A stretch of DNA of 64,000 nt, taken from UBA12087 sp964370815 (GTDB taxonomy: Bacteria; Chloroflexota; Anaerolineae; Anaerolineales; Villigracilaceae). The position numbers were made by a program, and so were the translations under genes. The DNA is taken from contig CAYJKQ010000003.1 of the NCBI GenBank assembly GCA_964370815.1, positions 62,001 to 126,000 of the forward strand, given 5' to 3'. The notes beneath the pieces were generated by a model that did not search any database, was not told the DNA's origin, and saw only the letters and a program-made list of their open reading frames with translations. This document shows positions 26,245-33,922 of the stretch, one piece after another. How positions within the stretch are numbered: position 1 is the first letter of the stretch; every line of letters starts with the position of its first letter.

Positions 26245-26622
26245 ATGGAAGAAAACAACAAGATCACCATCATTGAAGGTCCACCTCCCATATTCGAACC
26301 CGTTCAGGATGGTTGGGCACTTGGTTTGGGTGAAAGCCCGCACTACAGCGTAACCGTTATGACCCGACTGCGCACGTTCAACGGTCCTGCCCTGGTCGAG
26401 CGTTGTTATCGCGCCTGGAATGGTGGCGACCCCATGCATTTGCATTATCGAAATGATATCGGTATGGAACAGAAAGCACCCATCGTAGCGGTGCGCGCCA
26501 TGGATTCACCGGATGGTCATATGCTCCTGCTGTGGCTCAACCTGGACAGCGAGAAGGTGGAATACGAATTTGACACCAATGACGATGATGATCTGGATGA
26601 CAACCCGGATAACCTCAACTAA
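26245..26622 (+). CDS. Conserved hypothetical acidic protein
   Basis: A 125-residue soluble protein I cannot place in a family. It has a compact middle region (SVTVMTRLRTFNGPALVERCYRAW is split here as SVTVMTRLRT and VERCYRAWNGG) and a strongly acidic tail, DTNDDDDLDDNPDN, that may be disordered. There is no signal peptide or TM helix. CAGGAAA lies before ATG 26245, and the promoter at 26148 excludes earlier starts. It is followed after 13 bases by an enoyl-CoA hydratase-like gene, so the two are probably co-transcribed. Confidence 0.6.
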   Translation: MEENNKITIIEGPPPIFEPVQDGWALGLGESPHYSVTVMTRLRTFNGPALVERCYRAWNGGDPMHLHYRNDIGMEQKAPIVAVRAMDSPDGHMLLLWLNLDSEKVEYEFDTNDDDDLDDNPDNLN

Positions 26623-26635
26623 AGCTGGATAATTA

Positions 26636-27421
26636 ATGCCCACAATTTTGTCTGATCTTCAAGCCGGAGTGCTCACCCTGACAGTGCAGCGTCCACCAGT
26701 CAATGCGCTGAACATGGAGACCATCACCGAATTGTTGATGGCTTTAAAGGATGCCACCCGCAATAAAGCCGTGCGCTGTATCCTGCTGACCGGTTCGCAG
26801 GGTGTGTTTTCCGCCGGTCATGACATCCATGAGATGCTGGCGGCACAGGGTCAGAAAATTTCCTATCGCCTTCATCTGCAGGAATCTTACAATCCCCTAA
26901 TTCTACAGATCCGCCAGATCGACAAACCTGTCATCGCTGTTATCAATGGACCAGTGGCAGGCGCGGGACTGGGCATCGCCCTGGCTTGTGACCTGCGCAT
27001 GGCAGCAGACAATGCTCGTTTTACGGTCGGGTTTGCAGGAATTGGACTGGCGCCGGATTCAGGCATCTCGCTCTTCCTTCCGGTATTGATAGGTCTGGCG
27101 CGCGCCACCGAACTGGCTTTCAGCAACGCCACCATCCCCGCCACCCAGGCACTGGAATGGGGTCTTATCAACCGCCTGGTACCTGCAGAAGAATTGGCTT
27201 CCGAAAGTGCAACCCTGGCAGGGTTGCTGGCAAATGGACCCGTGGAAGCGTTTGGACTGGCAAAGCGCGCCTTCAACCGGTCTGTGCTGCCCAACCTGGA
27301 AGATGCCCTGGATTATGAAGCCCACCTGCAAGAAGTTGCCAGTCATGGGTCAGAGCACAGGGAGGGTGTCAGCGCATTCCTTGCGAAGCGTTTCCCCAAT
27401 TTCAATCCCACTCACGAATAA
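26636..27421 (+). CDS. Enoyl-CoA hydratase/isomerase family protein
   Basis: A 261-residue crotonase-fold enzyme acting on acyl-CoA thioesters. Oxyanion-hole segments are FSAGHDIHEML and GPVAGAGLGIALACDLRMA. At the catalytic loop it reads GIGLAPDSGISLFLP, with Asp and not the first catalytic Glu of classical hydratases; this resembles isomerase-type members such as PaaG, so isomerisation may be more likely than hydration. It is in a two-gene unit with the upstream hypothetical protein. The pathway is not determined by its neighbours. Confidence 0.85.
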   Translation: MPTILSDLQAGVLTLTVQRPPVNALNMETITELLMALKDATRNKAVRCILLTGSQGVFSAGHDIHEMLAAQGQKISYRLHLQESYNPLILQIRQIDKPVIAVINGPVAGAGLGIALACDLRMAADNARFTVGFAGIGLAPDSGISLFLPVLIGLARATELAFSNATIPATQALEWGLINRLVPAEELASESATLAGLLANGPVEAFGLAKRAFNRSVLPNLEDALDYEAHLQEVASHGSEHREGVSAFLAKRFPNFNPTHE

Positions 27422-27456
27422 GAAAAATTGTCTTCTTAAAAAAAATATAGGGAGGC

Positions 27457-27495
27457 GGGGTTTCATAAGTGGGCTGCGCCCACTTATGAAACCCC
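27457..27495. repeat. Perfect 18-bp inverted repeat hairpin
   Basis: Arms 27457-27474 and 27478-27495 are perfectly complementary around a three-base spacer TGC. No T-run follows on the plus strand, so it is a poor intrinsic terminator. It may be a terminator without U tract, a small mobile-element scar or a regulatory hairpin. Confidence 0.6.
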
Positions 27496-27692
27496 TATCT
27501 TCTCCGAATTATTGATATGTAACAATAATTGTTTGTATCAAAAATCACGCAGGACGTCATTAATAGTGCATGGTGTTTGTCATATTGACGTAAAGTGTAA
27601 TATCGTGTAACTTTAAGAGGTAAGCAGAACACAGGAGTAGTTCCAAGACAGCGAGACTCTATGATTGTAGTGGTCAACATAAAACCGTAGAA
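27496..27692. other. Intergenic region
   Basis: About 200 bases between the two hairpins of the 27422-27825 gap. Short open frames here have no coding features and I see no RNA gene. Confidence 0.35.
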
Positions 27693-27730
27693 AAGCGGAC
27701 ATTCTTCCGAGATGTCCGCTTATATTTTGA
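27693..27730 (+). terminator. Hairpin with following T-rich tract
   Basis: Ten-base perfect arms 27693-27702 and 27712-27721 with a nine-base loop, followed by ATATTTTG. It could be a terminator for a short transcript or an attenuator ahead of the dehydrogenase gene 100 bases downstream. Confidence 0.5.
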
Positions 27731-27825
27731 CAACTAGTCAGTATCTTCTCAATAGGGAGAGGATCAAGATTCCCACCCTGGTTAATTGAGAACAAACAAT
27801 TTCAATATATCGTTAGGAGATGAAC

Positions 27826-29112
27826 ATGTCAGGACAGATCAATGCTTTTGAAATGGCACAGGAGCAGTTTGATGGCGTTGCCAAAACACTAAATCTTGAC
27901 CCACAGATCAGCGAAGTGCTGCGCTGGCCAATGCGAGAATTTACCTTCCGCATTCCGGTGCGCATGGATGATGGCAGCTTGCGCGTATTCCAGGGTTACC
28001 GGGTACAGCACAATGATGCGCGTGGTCCCAATAAAGGCGGCATCCGCTTCCATCCCTCTGAAACGCTGGACACCGTGCGCGCCCTGGCGACATGGATGAC
28101 CTGGAAATGCGCTGTAGCCGACATCCCGCTGGGGGGTGGTAAGGGTGGGGTTATTGTAGACCCTGCAACTCTCTCTACCGCAGAAAAAGAACGCCTGTGC
28201 CGCGGCTGGGTGCAAAATATGTGGCGCAACATCGGTCCACGCCAGGATGTACCCGCGCCAGATATCGGCACCACCCCGCAGATGATGGGCTGGATGATGG
28301 ATGAATATTCCAAACTAACCGGTCAATTTACACCTGGCGTATTTACCGGCAAGCCATTGGGCGGCGGCGGATCATTGGGACGCACTGAAGCAACCGGCTA
28401 CGGTGTTATTTATACCGTGCGCGAAGCCATGAAATACCTGGGTATCGACCCCAAAACGAGCGTGGCAGCCATCGAAGGCTTCGGCAACGTGTCTCAATAC
28501 GCTTCGATCGGCTTTGTTGAAATGCTGGGTGGCAAAGTCGCCTGTGTATCCTGCTGGGATCGTCACGATAAGACTGCTTATACCTACAGTCACGAAAATG
28601 GCATCAACCCGCACTTTCTGCTAACCATTGTCGATCAGTATGGTACGATCGACAAGACCAGAGCCCAGGCTGCAGGTTACCTGATCGAATCCGGTGACAA
28701 GTGGATCGAAAAAGATTGTAATGTTCTCATCCCGGCAGCCATCGAAGGTCACGTCAATGCCGAGACCGTTGTCAAGATGTCCAAGAATGTGAGGATCATA
28801 GCAGAAGGCGCCAATGGACCCTGCACACCGGAAGCTGACGAATACTTCAAGCAGCACAACATTTTCAACATCCCCGATTTCCTGTGCAATGCAGGCGGTG
28901 TAACGTGCTCGTACTTCGAAAGCGTTCAGAACGACATGAATTTCTACTGGTCGAAGCAAGAAGTCCTGGAAAAACTGGATGCCAAGATGACCTCCGCTTT
29001 CCATGGTGTGCTGAATATGTCCACCAAAGAGAACGTTTACATGCGGGATGCGGCTTACATGGTCGCCATTGATCGCGTGGTCAAGGCGATGCAATTGCGC
29101 GGCTGGGCGTAA
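27826..29112 (+). CDS. gdhA: Glutamate dehydrogenase
   Basis: A 428-residue Glu/Leu/Phe/Val dehydrogenase interconverting glutamate and 2-oxoglutarate with ammonia. Active-site features include KGGIRFHP, the catalytic Lys in PLGGGKGGVIVDP, DVPAPDIGTTPQMMGW and the nucleotide-binding AIEGFGNVSQYA. Length matches the hexameric bacterial type of about 420 residues. TAGGAG touches an ATG at 27820 but sits six to seven bases before ATG 27826, so I chose the latter. The Asp/Glu pattern that sets NAD or NADP preference cannot be called reliably. A strong terminator follows. Confidence 0.92.
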   Translation: MSGQINAFEMAQEQFDGVAKTLNLDPQISEVLRWPMREFTFRIPVRMDDGSLRVFQGYRVQHNDARGPNKGGIRFHPSETLDTVRALATWMTWKCAVADIPLGGGKGGVIVDPATLSTAEKERLCRGWVQNMWRNIGPRQDVPAPDIGTTPQMMGWMMDEYSKLTGQFTPGVFTGKPLGGGGSLGRTEATGYGVIYTVREAMKYLGIDPKTSVAAIEGFGNVSQYASIGFVEMLGGKVACVSCWDRHDKTAYTYSHENGINPHFLLTIVDQYGTIDKTRAQAAGYLIESGDKWIEKDCNVLIPAAIEGHVNAETVVKMSKNVRIIAEGANGPCTPEADEYFKQHNIFNIPDFLCNAGGVTCSYFESVQNDMNFYWSKQEVLEKLDAKMTSAFHGVLNMSTKENVYMRDAAYMVAIDRVVKAMQLRGWA

Positions 29113-29134
29113 ACCCGGATCGGATTAAATAATC

Positions 29135-29172
29135 AGACCTGGCAAGTTTCAAGAACCTGCCAGGTCTTTTTC
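29135..29172 (+). terminator. Terminator of gdhA
   Basis: A 14-bp stem with one mismatch (AGACCTGGCAAGTT against AACCTGCCAGGTCT), small loop, followed by TTTTTCTTT. Confidence 0.8.
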
Positions 29173-29190
29173 TTTAAGCGACAATTTTCC

Positions 29191-30030
29191 TCAGGCGGGG
29201 TAGAGCACCAATCCGACAGTGCCTGGACCAAAATTGATCGCCAGTGCGATCGAGAGGTCGGTCAGCTCTGAGGATCGGACATTAAATACCTTTTTGGCTT
29301 GATCCAGCAGCGCCTGCCCGGATGCCAGGTCACGGGCATGAACCACTGCCAGATGGACCGGCTCATCCCCATAGACCTGTTTGCCAAGTTCAAGCACACG
29401 TTCGAGAGCGGCTTTTCGCGTGCGCACTTTATCGGTCATATTTACGATGCCATCCTTGAGAACTGCGATCGGCTTGACGTTCAAAACCGAAGCCAGGGCT
29501 GCAGAAAGCGTGCCAACGCGTCCGCTCATGCGGGCATAATCCAATTTGTCCAGGGTCAGGAAGATCTGGATCCTGGCACGTACTGATTCAAGGTGCTTGA
29601 CAATCTCTTCCACACTTTTTCCGGCGCGTTCCATCTGACGGGCAGTCCGGCACATGAATCCAATCCCCATTGAGCCACCAGCTGAATCAAAAGGAACTAC
29701 ATTAAACATATCCTTCAGTTCTTCTGCAGCCATCACGGCTGAGGCATATGTACCTGACAACTTGCTGGTGACATGAATGGAAAGAATGGTTTCTCCCGGT
29801 TTGGCGATCTTTTTATAATACTCGCTGAATTGGTGAGGAGAGGGTTGCGATGTCTTAGGTATAGTCTTGGTCTCCTCCACCTTCTTATAGAAATCATCAA
29901 AACCCATATCCACAAACTGGAGGTAGGTTTTATCTCCAAACTGGATATTTATGGGTATGATATGAATATCAAACTCCTGCTCCCAGGCAGGTGGCAAATC
30001 GGCTGCACCATCCGTAACAATATGTAACAT
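29191..30030 (-). CDS. DegV family fatty acid-binding protein
   Basis: A 279-residue DegV-fold protein. The family start HIVTDGAADLPPAW, the early Thr/Ser motif TSQPSPHQF, ILSIHVTSKLSGTYASA and the later KLDYARMSGRVG are present. DegV/FakB proteins bind a fatty acid for phosphorylation by FakA; no FakA kinase gene is nearby, so its partner is unknown. AAGGAGA lies before the ATG. It converges with gdhA and follows a terminator of the oligopeptidase gene. Confidence 0.88.
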   Translation of the reverse strand: MLHIVTDGAADLPPAWEQEFDIHIIPINIQFGDKTYLQFVDMGFDDFYKKVEETKTIPKTSQPSPHQFSEYYKKIAKPGETILSIHVTSKLSGTYASAVMAAEELKDMFNVVPFDSAGGSMGIGFMCRTARQMERAGKSVEEIVKHLESVRARIQIFLTLDKLDYARMSGRVGTLSAALASVLNVKPIAVLKDGIVNMTDKVRTRKAALERVLELGKQVYGDEPVHLAVVHARDLASGQALLDQAKKVFNVRSSELTDLSIALAINFGPGTVGLVLYPA

Positions 30031-30053
30031 TAGAAGTCTCCTTTTTAATTTGT

Positions 30054-30086
30054 AATAAAAGTAAGGGCTGAACCCTTACTTTTATT
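30054..30086 (-). terminator. Terminator of the oligoendopeptidase gene
   Basis: Perfect 14-bp arms 30054-30067 and 30073-30086 with a five-base loop; the outer stem is A/T-rich. It lies between pepF and degV, both on the minus strand. Confidence 0.7.
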
Positions 30087-30132
30087 GCGAATATCACATA
30101 TTGAAACCCCAACTATTGGTCCAAGTTACTTG

Positions 30133-31929
30133 TTATAAATCACAATATCGATCCACCTCTGCTGCAATGACTGCCAGGCTGTCTTCCCAGAATTTGGATG
30201 TGCGAATGTTAATACCGAAGCGATCGGCTAATTCTGCTGCACTGCCCTCACCAGTGGAGGCCAGCAGATTCTTATAATCTGGCACAAAATCTGCACCGCG
30301 TTGCTGGTAGATGGCGTATAAGCCGGTACCGAACAACAGCCCGAAGGAATAAGGGAAGTTGTAGAAAGACAGACCGGCATAATAATAATGCGGTTTCCAG
30401 GTCCACATGTAATTGTGCAGGGTGGTTTCATCCAAACCCTCACCATAGGTTGCTTTTTGAGCACGCTCCATGATATCGCACAGGTCATCCGCCGACAGCT
30501 CGGCATTGGCACGTCGCTCGAAGACTTCCTTTTCAAACAGATAGCGTGAGTAGATGTCCACGATCACCTGGGCATGCCCGATCAACGAGACTTCAAGAAT
30601 GGCCAACTTCTCCTGCGGATCTGTAGCCTGGTCGAGAGCAGCATGCTTTACGATGGTCTCACACATAATGGAAGCAGTCTCTGCCATGGTCATGGGAGTG
30701 TTACGCTGCAAGGCTGTCTTGCCAGCCTGGTAGATGCACGAGTTATGAAAGCCGTGACCGAGTTCGTGTGCCAGGGTGGAAACCTGCCCCAGAGAACCGT
30801 CAAAATTGGACAGGATGCGCGATTCCTTCACCAACGGAACACCCATACAAAAAGCCCCACCGCGCTTGCCTTCACGCTGCTCGGCATCGATCCAGTTATT
30901 TTGCATGGCATGCCTGGCAAAGTTACCCATCTCCGGAGAAAATTCATTAAAGTGTTCACAGATAAATTCGCGCGCTTCATCAAAGGTGTAGGTGCGACCG
31001 GTTCTTCCGGTTGGAGCAAAGATATCCCACCAGGCAAGTTTTTCAGAACCCAGGCGGCGAGCCTTGGCTTGATAATAACGTCGAAAGACCGGGAAGGAGG
31101 CCTGCATGGCGCCCAGCATGGCATCAAGCGTCGGACGGTCGATACGAGCCTGGTCGATAGGACCATGCAGGGCATCGGCACGACCGCGCATACGGTTGAG
31201 CGTATTAACCGTTCCCTTGACCCCGTTCATACAGGCTGCCAATGGTTCACGGACGGTCTGCCAGGCGTTCATTTCAGCAGCATGTGCACGTTTGCGGACA
31301 TCCGCCTGCGGGTGGGAGTGTAGATTAATGAGAGCCGGCATGGGAAGCTTTTGGATCTTCCCGTTCAGTTCAAAATCCACCGTCAACTGGGAGGTAACTG
31401 TGCCCTGCAGTTTGTTCCAGGCATTGGCACCGCTCAGGTTTAGCTCAGCCGCCAGGGCTTCTTCAGGAGCGCTCATCAGGTATTGGCTTTGCTCAGCAGT
31501 TTCGTTAAGCATGAAGGCATGGGCTGCAACGGTGGAGTCAACCTGGATCATTTCGGGCAGCTGAGGAGCCAGATCCCCCACCCAGGCGCTAAAACGTGTG
31601 CCCAATTTTTGCAGACGCACATTGGCCTTTTCGAATTCGGACTGCAAGCGCATGGCTGTGGTGTCGTGCGAATCGGTGGAAATAAAAGAGTTCAGGTAAG
31701 CCCGCAAGGTGGCGGACAAGTCATAAATGCTGTTAAAACCATTGATCAATTGCCCCATCGCCTCAGCCAGTTTGGGCAGGGGTGTGTCCGCGCCCAATAA
31801 GGCGCAATTCTGGTTAAAGAACTTTTCGTGTGTATCAACTTTTTTTTTAAGTTCATTAACCGCAGCCTGGTATTCATCTGATTCCAGATCCGGGTAAACA
31901 TTACTGAGATCCCAACGCGGTGCAGTCAT
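30133..31929 (-). CDS. pepF: Oligoendopeptidase F (M3 family)
   Basis: A 598-residue zinc metallopeptidase of family M3B that cleaves short peptides in the cytoplasm. The zinc motif LAHELGHGFH is near residue 388 and the third ligand Glu is in MAETASIMCETI. The N-terminal helical region (WDLSNVYPDLESDEY) and the length match PepF. There is no signal peptide. The start is set at ATG 31929, which has GGAGG 11 bases upstream; an in-frame TTG six codons earlier overlaps that site. It is a single gene ended by the hairpin at 30054. Confidence 0.92.
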   Translation of the reverse strand: MTAPRWDLSNVYPDLESDEYQAAVNELKKKVDTHEKFFNQNCALLGADTPLPKLAEAMGQLINGFNSIYDLSATLRAYLNSFISTDSHDTTAMRLQSEFEKANVRLQKLGTRFSAWVGDLAPQLPEMIQVDSTVAAHAFMLNETAEQSQYLMSAPEEALAAELNLSGANAWNKLQGTVTSQLTVDFELNGKIQKLPMPALINLHSHPQADVRKRAHAAEMNAWQTVREPLAACMNGVKGTVNTLNRMRGRADALHGPIDQARIDRPTLDAMLGAMQASFPVFRRYYQAKARRLGSEKLAWWDIFAPTGRTGRTYTFDEAREFICEHFNEFSPEMGNFARHAMQNNWIDAEQREGKRGGAFCMGVPLVKESRILSNFDGSLGQVSTLAHELGHGFHNSCIYQAGKTALQRNTPMTMAETASIMCETIVKHAALDQATDPQEKLAILEVSLIGHAQVIVDIYSRYLFEKEVFERRANAELSADDLCDIMERAQKATYGEGLDETTLHNYMWTWKPHYYYAGLSFYNFPYSFGLLFGTGLYAIYQQRGADFVPDYKNLLASTGEGSAAELADRFGINIRTSKFWEDSLAVIAAEVDRYCDL

Positions 31930-32079
31930 GGTCAAATTTTCCTCCAAAAATTAGATTTATTCAGGCAAGTATAATCCATATCAGGTGAGAAGGATGGACG
32001 ATCGTCGATCGACAGATCCTTAAAGATTTTTGTGTGAAAACCGGGTAATTGGAAAGGAAGACAAGAAAATGCCGGTTAC

Positions 32080-32108
32080 TTGACAGCCCATCGGCTTGAC
32101 TATATAAT
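32080..32108 (+). promoter_or_regulatory. Consensus sigma-70 promoter of tRNA-Asn
   Basis: TTGACA (32080-32085), 17-base spacer, TATAAT (32103-32108): a perfect consensus promoter, with the tRNA 5' end 12 bases after the -10. Confidence 0.9.
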
Positions 32109-32119
32109 GCAGGCTGCCT

Positions 32120-32191
32120 TCCTCGCTAGCTCAATGGCAGAGCGGGCGGCTGTTAACCGCTAGGTTCGAGGTTCAAGTCCTCGGCGAGGAG
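32120..32191 (+). tRNA. tRNA-Asn (anticodon GTT)
   Basis: A 72-nt cloverleaf: acceptor TCCTCGC/GCGAGGA, D arm GCTC/GAGC, anticodon stem GGCGG/CCGCT, loop CTGTTAA with GTT at 32152-32154, T arm GAGGT/GTCCTC region with TTCAAGT, discriminator G. CCA is not encoded. It has a consensus promoter and a terminator. Part of its 3' end is repeated downstream, marking it as an integration site. Confidence 0.94.
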
Positions 32192-32199
32192 CTACAAAT

Positions 32200-32217
32200 A
32201 CCCCGAAAGGGGTGTTT
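32200..32217 (+). terminator. Hairpin terminator after tRNA-Asn
   Basis: ACCCCGAAAGGGGT forms a tight hairpin (32200-32213) followed by GTTTT. Confidence 0.7.
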
Positions 32218-32248
32218 TGATTCTGTTTCAAAGCCACCAAAAGAGCTC

Positions 32249-32328
32249 AGGTTCAAGCACCGTTGACTCATGTCAACGGTACTGCCAAGGGCGGCATCAT
32301 GCCGTCCTGGCTGGTCGGCGAGGAGCTA
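32249..32328 (+). repeat. Interrupted duplicate of tRNA-Asn 3' end (att-like scar)
   Basis: AGGTTCAAG (32249-32257) and TCGGCGAGGAGCTA (32315-32328) are exact copies of tRNA-Asn positions 32169-32177 and 32181-32194. In the tRNA three bases separate them; here 57 bases do. That insert contains a perfect 9-bp hairpin (32259-32267 with 32272-32280) and a second nearly perfect inverted repeat (32289-32307). The 14-base copy is what an integrase core site left by an element at the tRNA 3' end would look like. Confidence 0.65.
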
Positions 32329-32341
32329 TTCAATAAAAAAT

Positions 32342-32377
32342 TGCCTTTAGCTTTTTTGCTAACGGCATTTTTATTTT
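32342..32377 (+). terminator. Terminator beyond the tRNA 3'-end duplicate
   Basis: TGCCTTTAGC and GCTAACGGCA pair with one mismatch around a T6 loop and are followed by TTTTTATTTT. It may be the original terminator of tRNA-Asn, displaced by integration. Confidence 0.6.
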
Positions 32378-32431
32378 AAATTGTTCAATTATTTTTCTCG
32401 TGTGGGGTAAAATAATAATGAGGAGAATATT

Positions 32432-33229
32432 ATGATAAAGATAATATTTATATATTGGAAGAATATAATAAAAGATTCCTTAATAAATATGTGGGAGTTT
32501 TTTGGAATTTGGGGTCTTCTATTTGGTTATTTAATCCCATTAATAATTGCAATTATTACGAAACAGACATTTGATTATTATGTACTCTTTTTATCTATAT
32601 TAGTTTTTTTATTTCTTATTATTTTTTCTTGGTTTATTTTTATTATTAAAGTTTCCGCAATCCAAGATAAAGAAAAAACGGAAAAAATCTCCATAAAGGA
32701 ATATGATGATCTTTTAATTGAGAATTTTTCATCACCTGAAACTATCGATGAAAAAAGATCTCGTTTACAACTATGGTTTCCATTTAAAACAAAGAAGCTT
32801 GAATTCTTAGTTAAAAATAATGGTCCTTGTAGTGTCCTAAACGCAAGAATTTCAATGACTGATATAAAATTTATTAGTCCAAAGTACAATAATCTCCCCG
32901 ATGGCATTGAAACAAAATCATTCGTTTGGGATGATATTAATACAAACAATGGGACTAGAAATATCTCACCAAAAGGGTATGGTCATTTAATTATTGCAAG
33001 ATATGTAAGTGATGATACCTTACCGTATTTTAATTTCTTTTTATTTGATGGAGTTTCTAAAGTGCCAAGATCGATTCCAGGGAATTATATTTTAACTATC
33101 CGTCTTGATGGACAAGTACAAAAAAAGGAAAGTATTGAAGATTTATTACCAATTTTTTTTAAGTTGTCTTTCGACTTTGACAACCAAGGATTTCAAAATA
33201 TTAATATCTTAAAATTACCTAGAAAATAG
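32432..33229 (+). CDS. AT-rich orphan membrane protein
   Basis: A 265-residue protein with two N-terminal TM helices (about residues 20-45 and 48-74) and a soluble C-terminal domain of about 180 residues that looks beta-rich (LEFLVKNNGPCSVLNARI; GNYILTIRLDGQV). I recognise no family. The base composition is far more AT-rich than the flanking housekeeping genes, and it sits between the tRNA-Asn scar and a broken integrase, so it is probably cargo of an integrated element. AGGAGA precedes the ATG, and the frame is intact. The beta-sandwich-like outer domain might be a sensor, but that is a guess. Confidence 0.6.
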   Translation: MIKIIFIYWKNIIKDSLINMWEFFGIWGLLFGYLIPLIIAIITKQTFDYYVLFLSILVFLFLIIFSWFIFIIKVSAIQDKEKTEKISIKEYDDLLIENFSSPETIDEKRSRLQLWFPFKTKKLEFLVKNNGPCSVLNARISMTDIKFISPKYNNLPDGIETKSFVWDDINTNNGTRNISPKGYGHLIIARYVSDDTLPYFNFFLFDGVSKVPRSIPGNYILTIRLDGQVQKKESIEDLLPIFFKLSFDFDNQGFQNINILKLPRK

Positions 33230-33319
33230 TGTCTGTAAATTACTATATAACAGAAAACTAAATTTAGTGTTATTTATTTTTTTTGAATTTACCTCTTTAT
33301 TTCCTGAAAAACTTTTTTT

Positions 33320-33663
33320 CTATTCAAGAAATTTCCTAAACTGGTCAATTTCATCATCAAAATATTTTTGCTCATTTTTATTCAAATTTCGTATCCTTTT
33401 CATTACTTCCGAATCTCTTTGATTAGAATAAAACTGATCTGTAATTTCCATGCTTGAATGCATCGCATTTAAACTAACCGCTTTGAAATCCCCGATATCT
33501 TTAGCAATATTTAACCCATAATGTATATGCCCAAGCCTGAATTTATGTGGTGAATGATAAGGTAATCCAACTCTATCTAACCATTCTTTCAGATTCCTTC
33601 TTGCCAAAGTCTCTCTGTGATCGCCTATTGAAACACAATTACAATCTAATTCGCCGCGTTCAG
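33320..33663 (-). pseudogene. Truncated tyrosine recombinase/integrase (C-terminal fragment)
   Basis: About 110 residues of the catalytic domain of a phage-type integrase survive. They hold HKFR (HxxR box), an MHSSMEITDQFY segment equivalent to LGHSS...TxxxY with the second His and the nucleophile Tyr, and a short tail. The N-terminal arm-binding and core domains and the first catalytic Arg are missing; upstream the frame closes at a TAA near 33664 and there is no good start codon. It is AT-rich and lies downstream of the tRNA-Asn att-like repeat, so it is probably the remains of the enzyme that inserted an element there. Confidence 0.7.
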
Positions 33664-33922
33664 GTTAAAGAGGAGAAAACCATAAACCTTCGGGTAGCAT
33701 TTGAGGTCTTATTATATGATCCCCCCGTTGTTCTTCCCCAGCATCAACACTTAATAAATCATAGCACGTCAGACAAGATGACTGTAATTTAGCTCCAAAG
33801 ATCAAAATATACTTGTGTGATCAATACTTTATTGCAAGAAGCAGAAAGCTGAACTATACTGGAAGAGCCTCTTGCATTCTCTTGTCCGGGTCGAAATTTC
33901 AGCATGCCACAATAAATAATAT
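33664..33922. other. Intergenic region
   Basis: About 260 AT-rich bases upstream of the truncated integrase (minus) and before the TPR gene (plus). The missing part of the integrase is not found here in any frame I examined. Confidence 0.35.

Noticed and set aside
27613..27795. 60-codon minus-strand frame before gdhA
   Set aside because: It runs through the hairpin at 27693 and has no ribosome site or recognisable motif.
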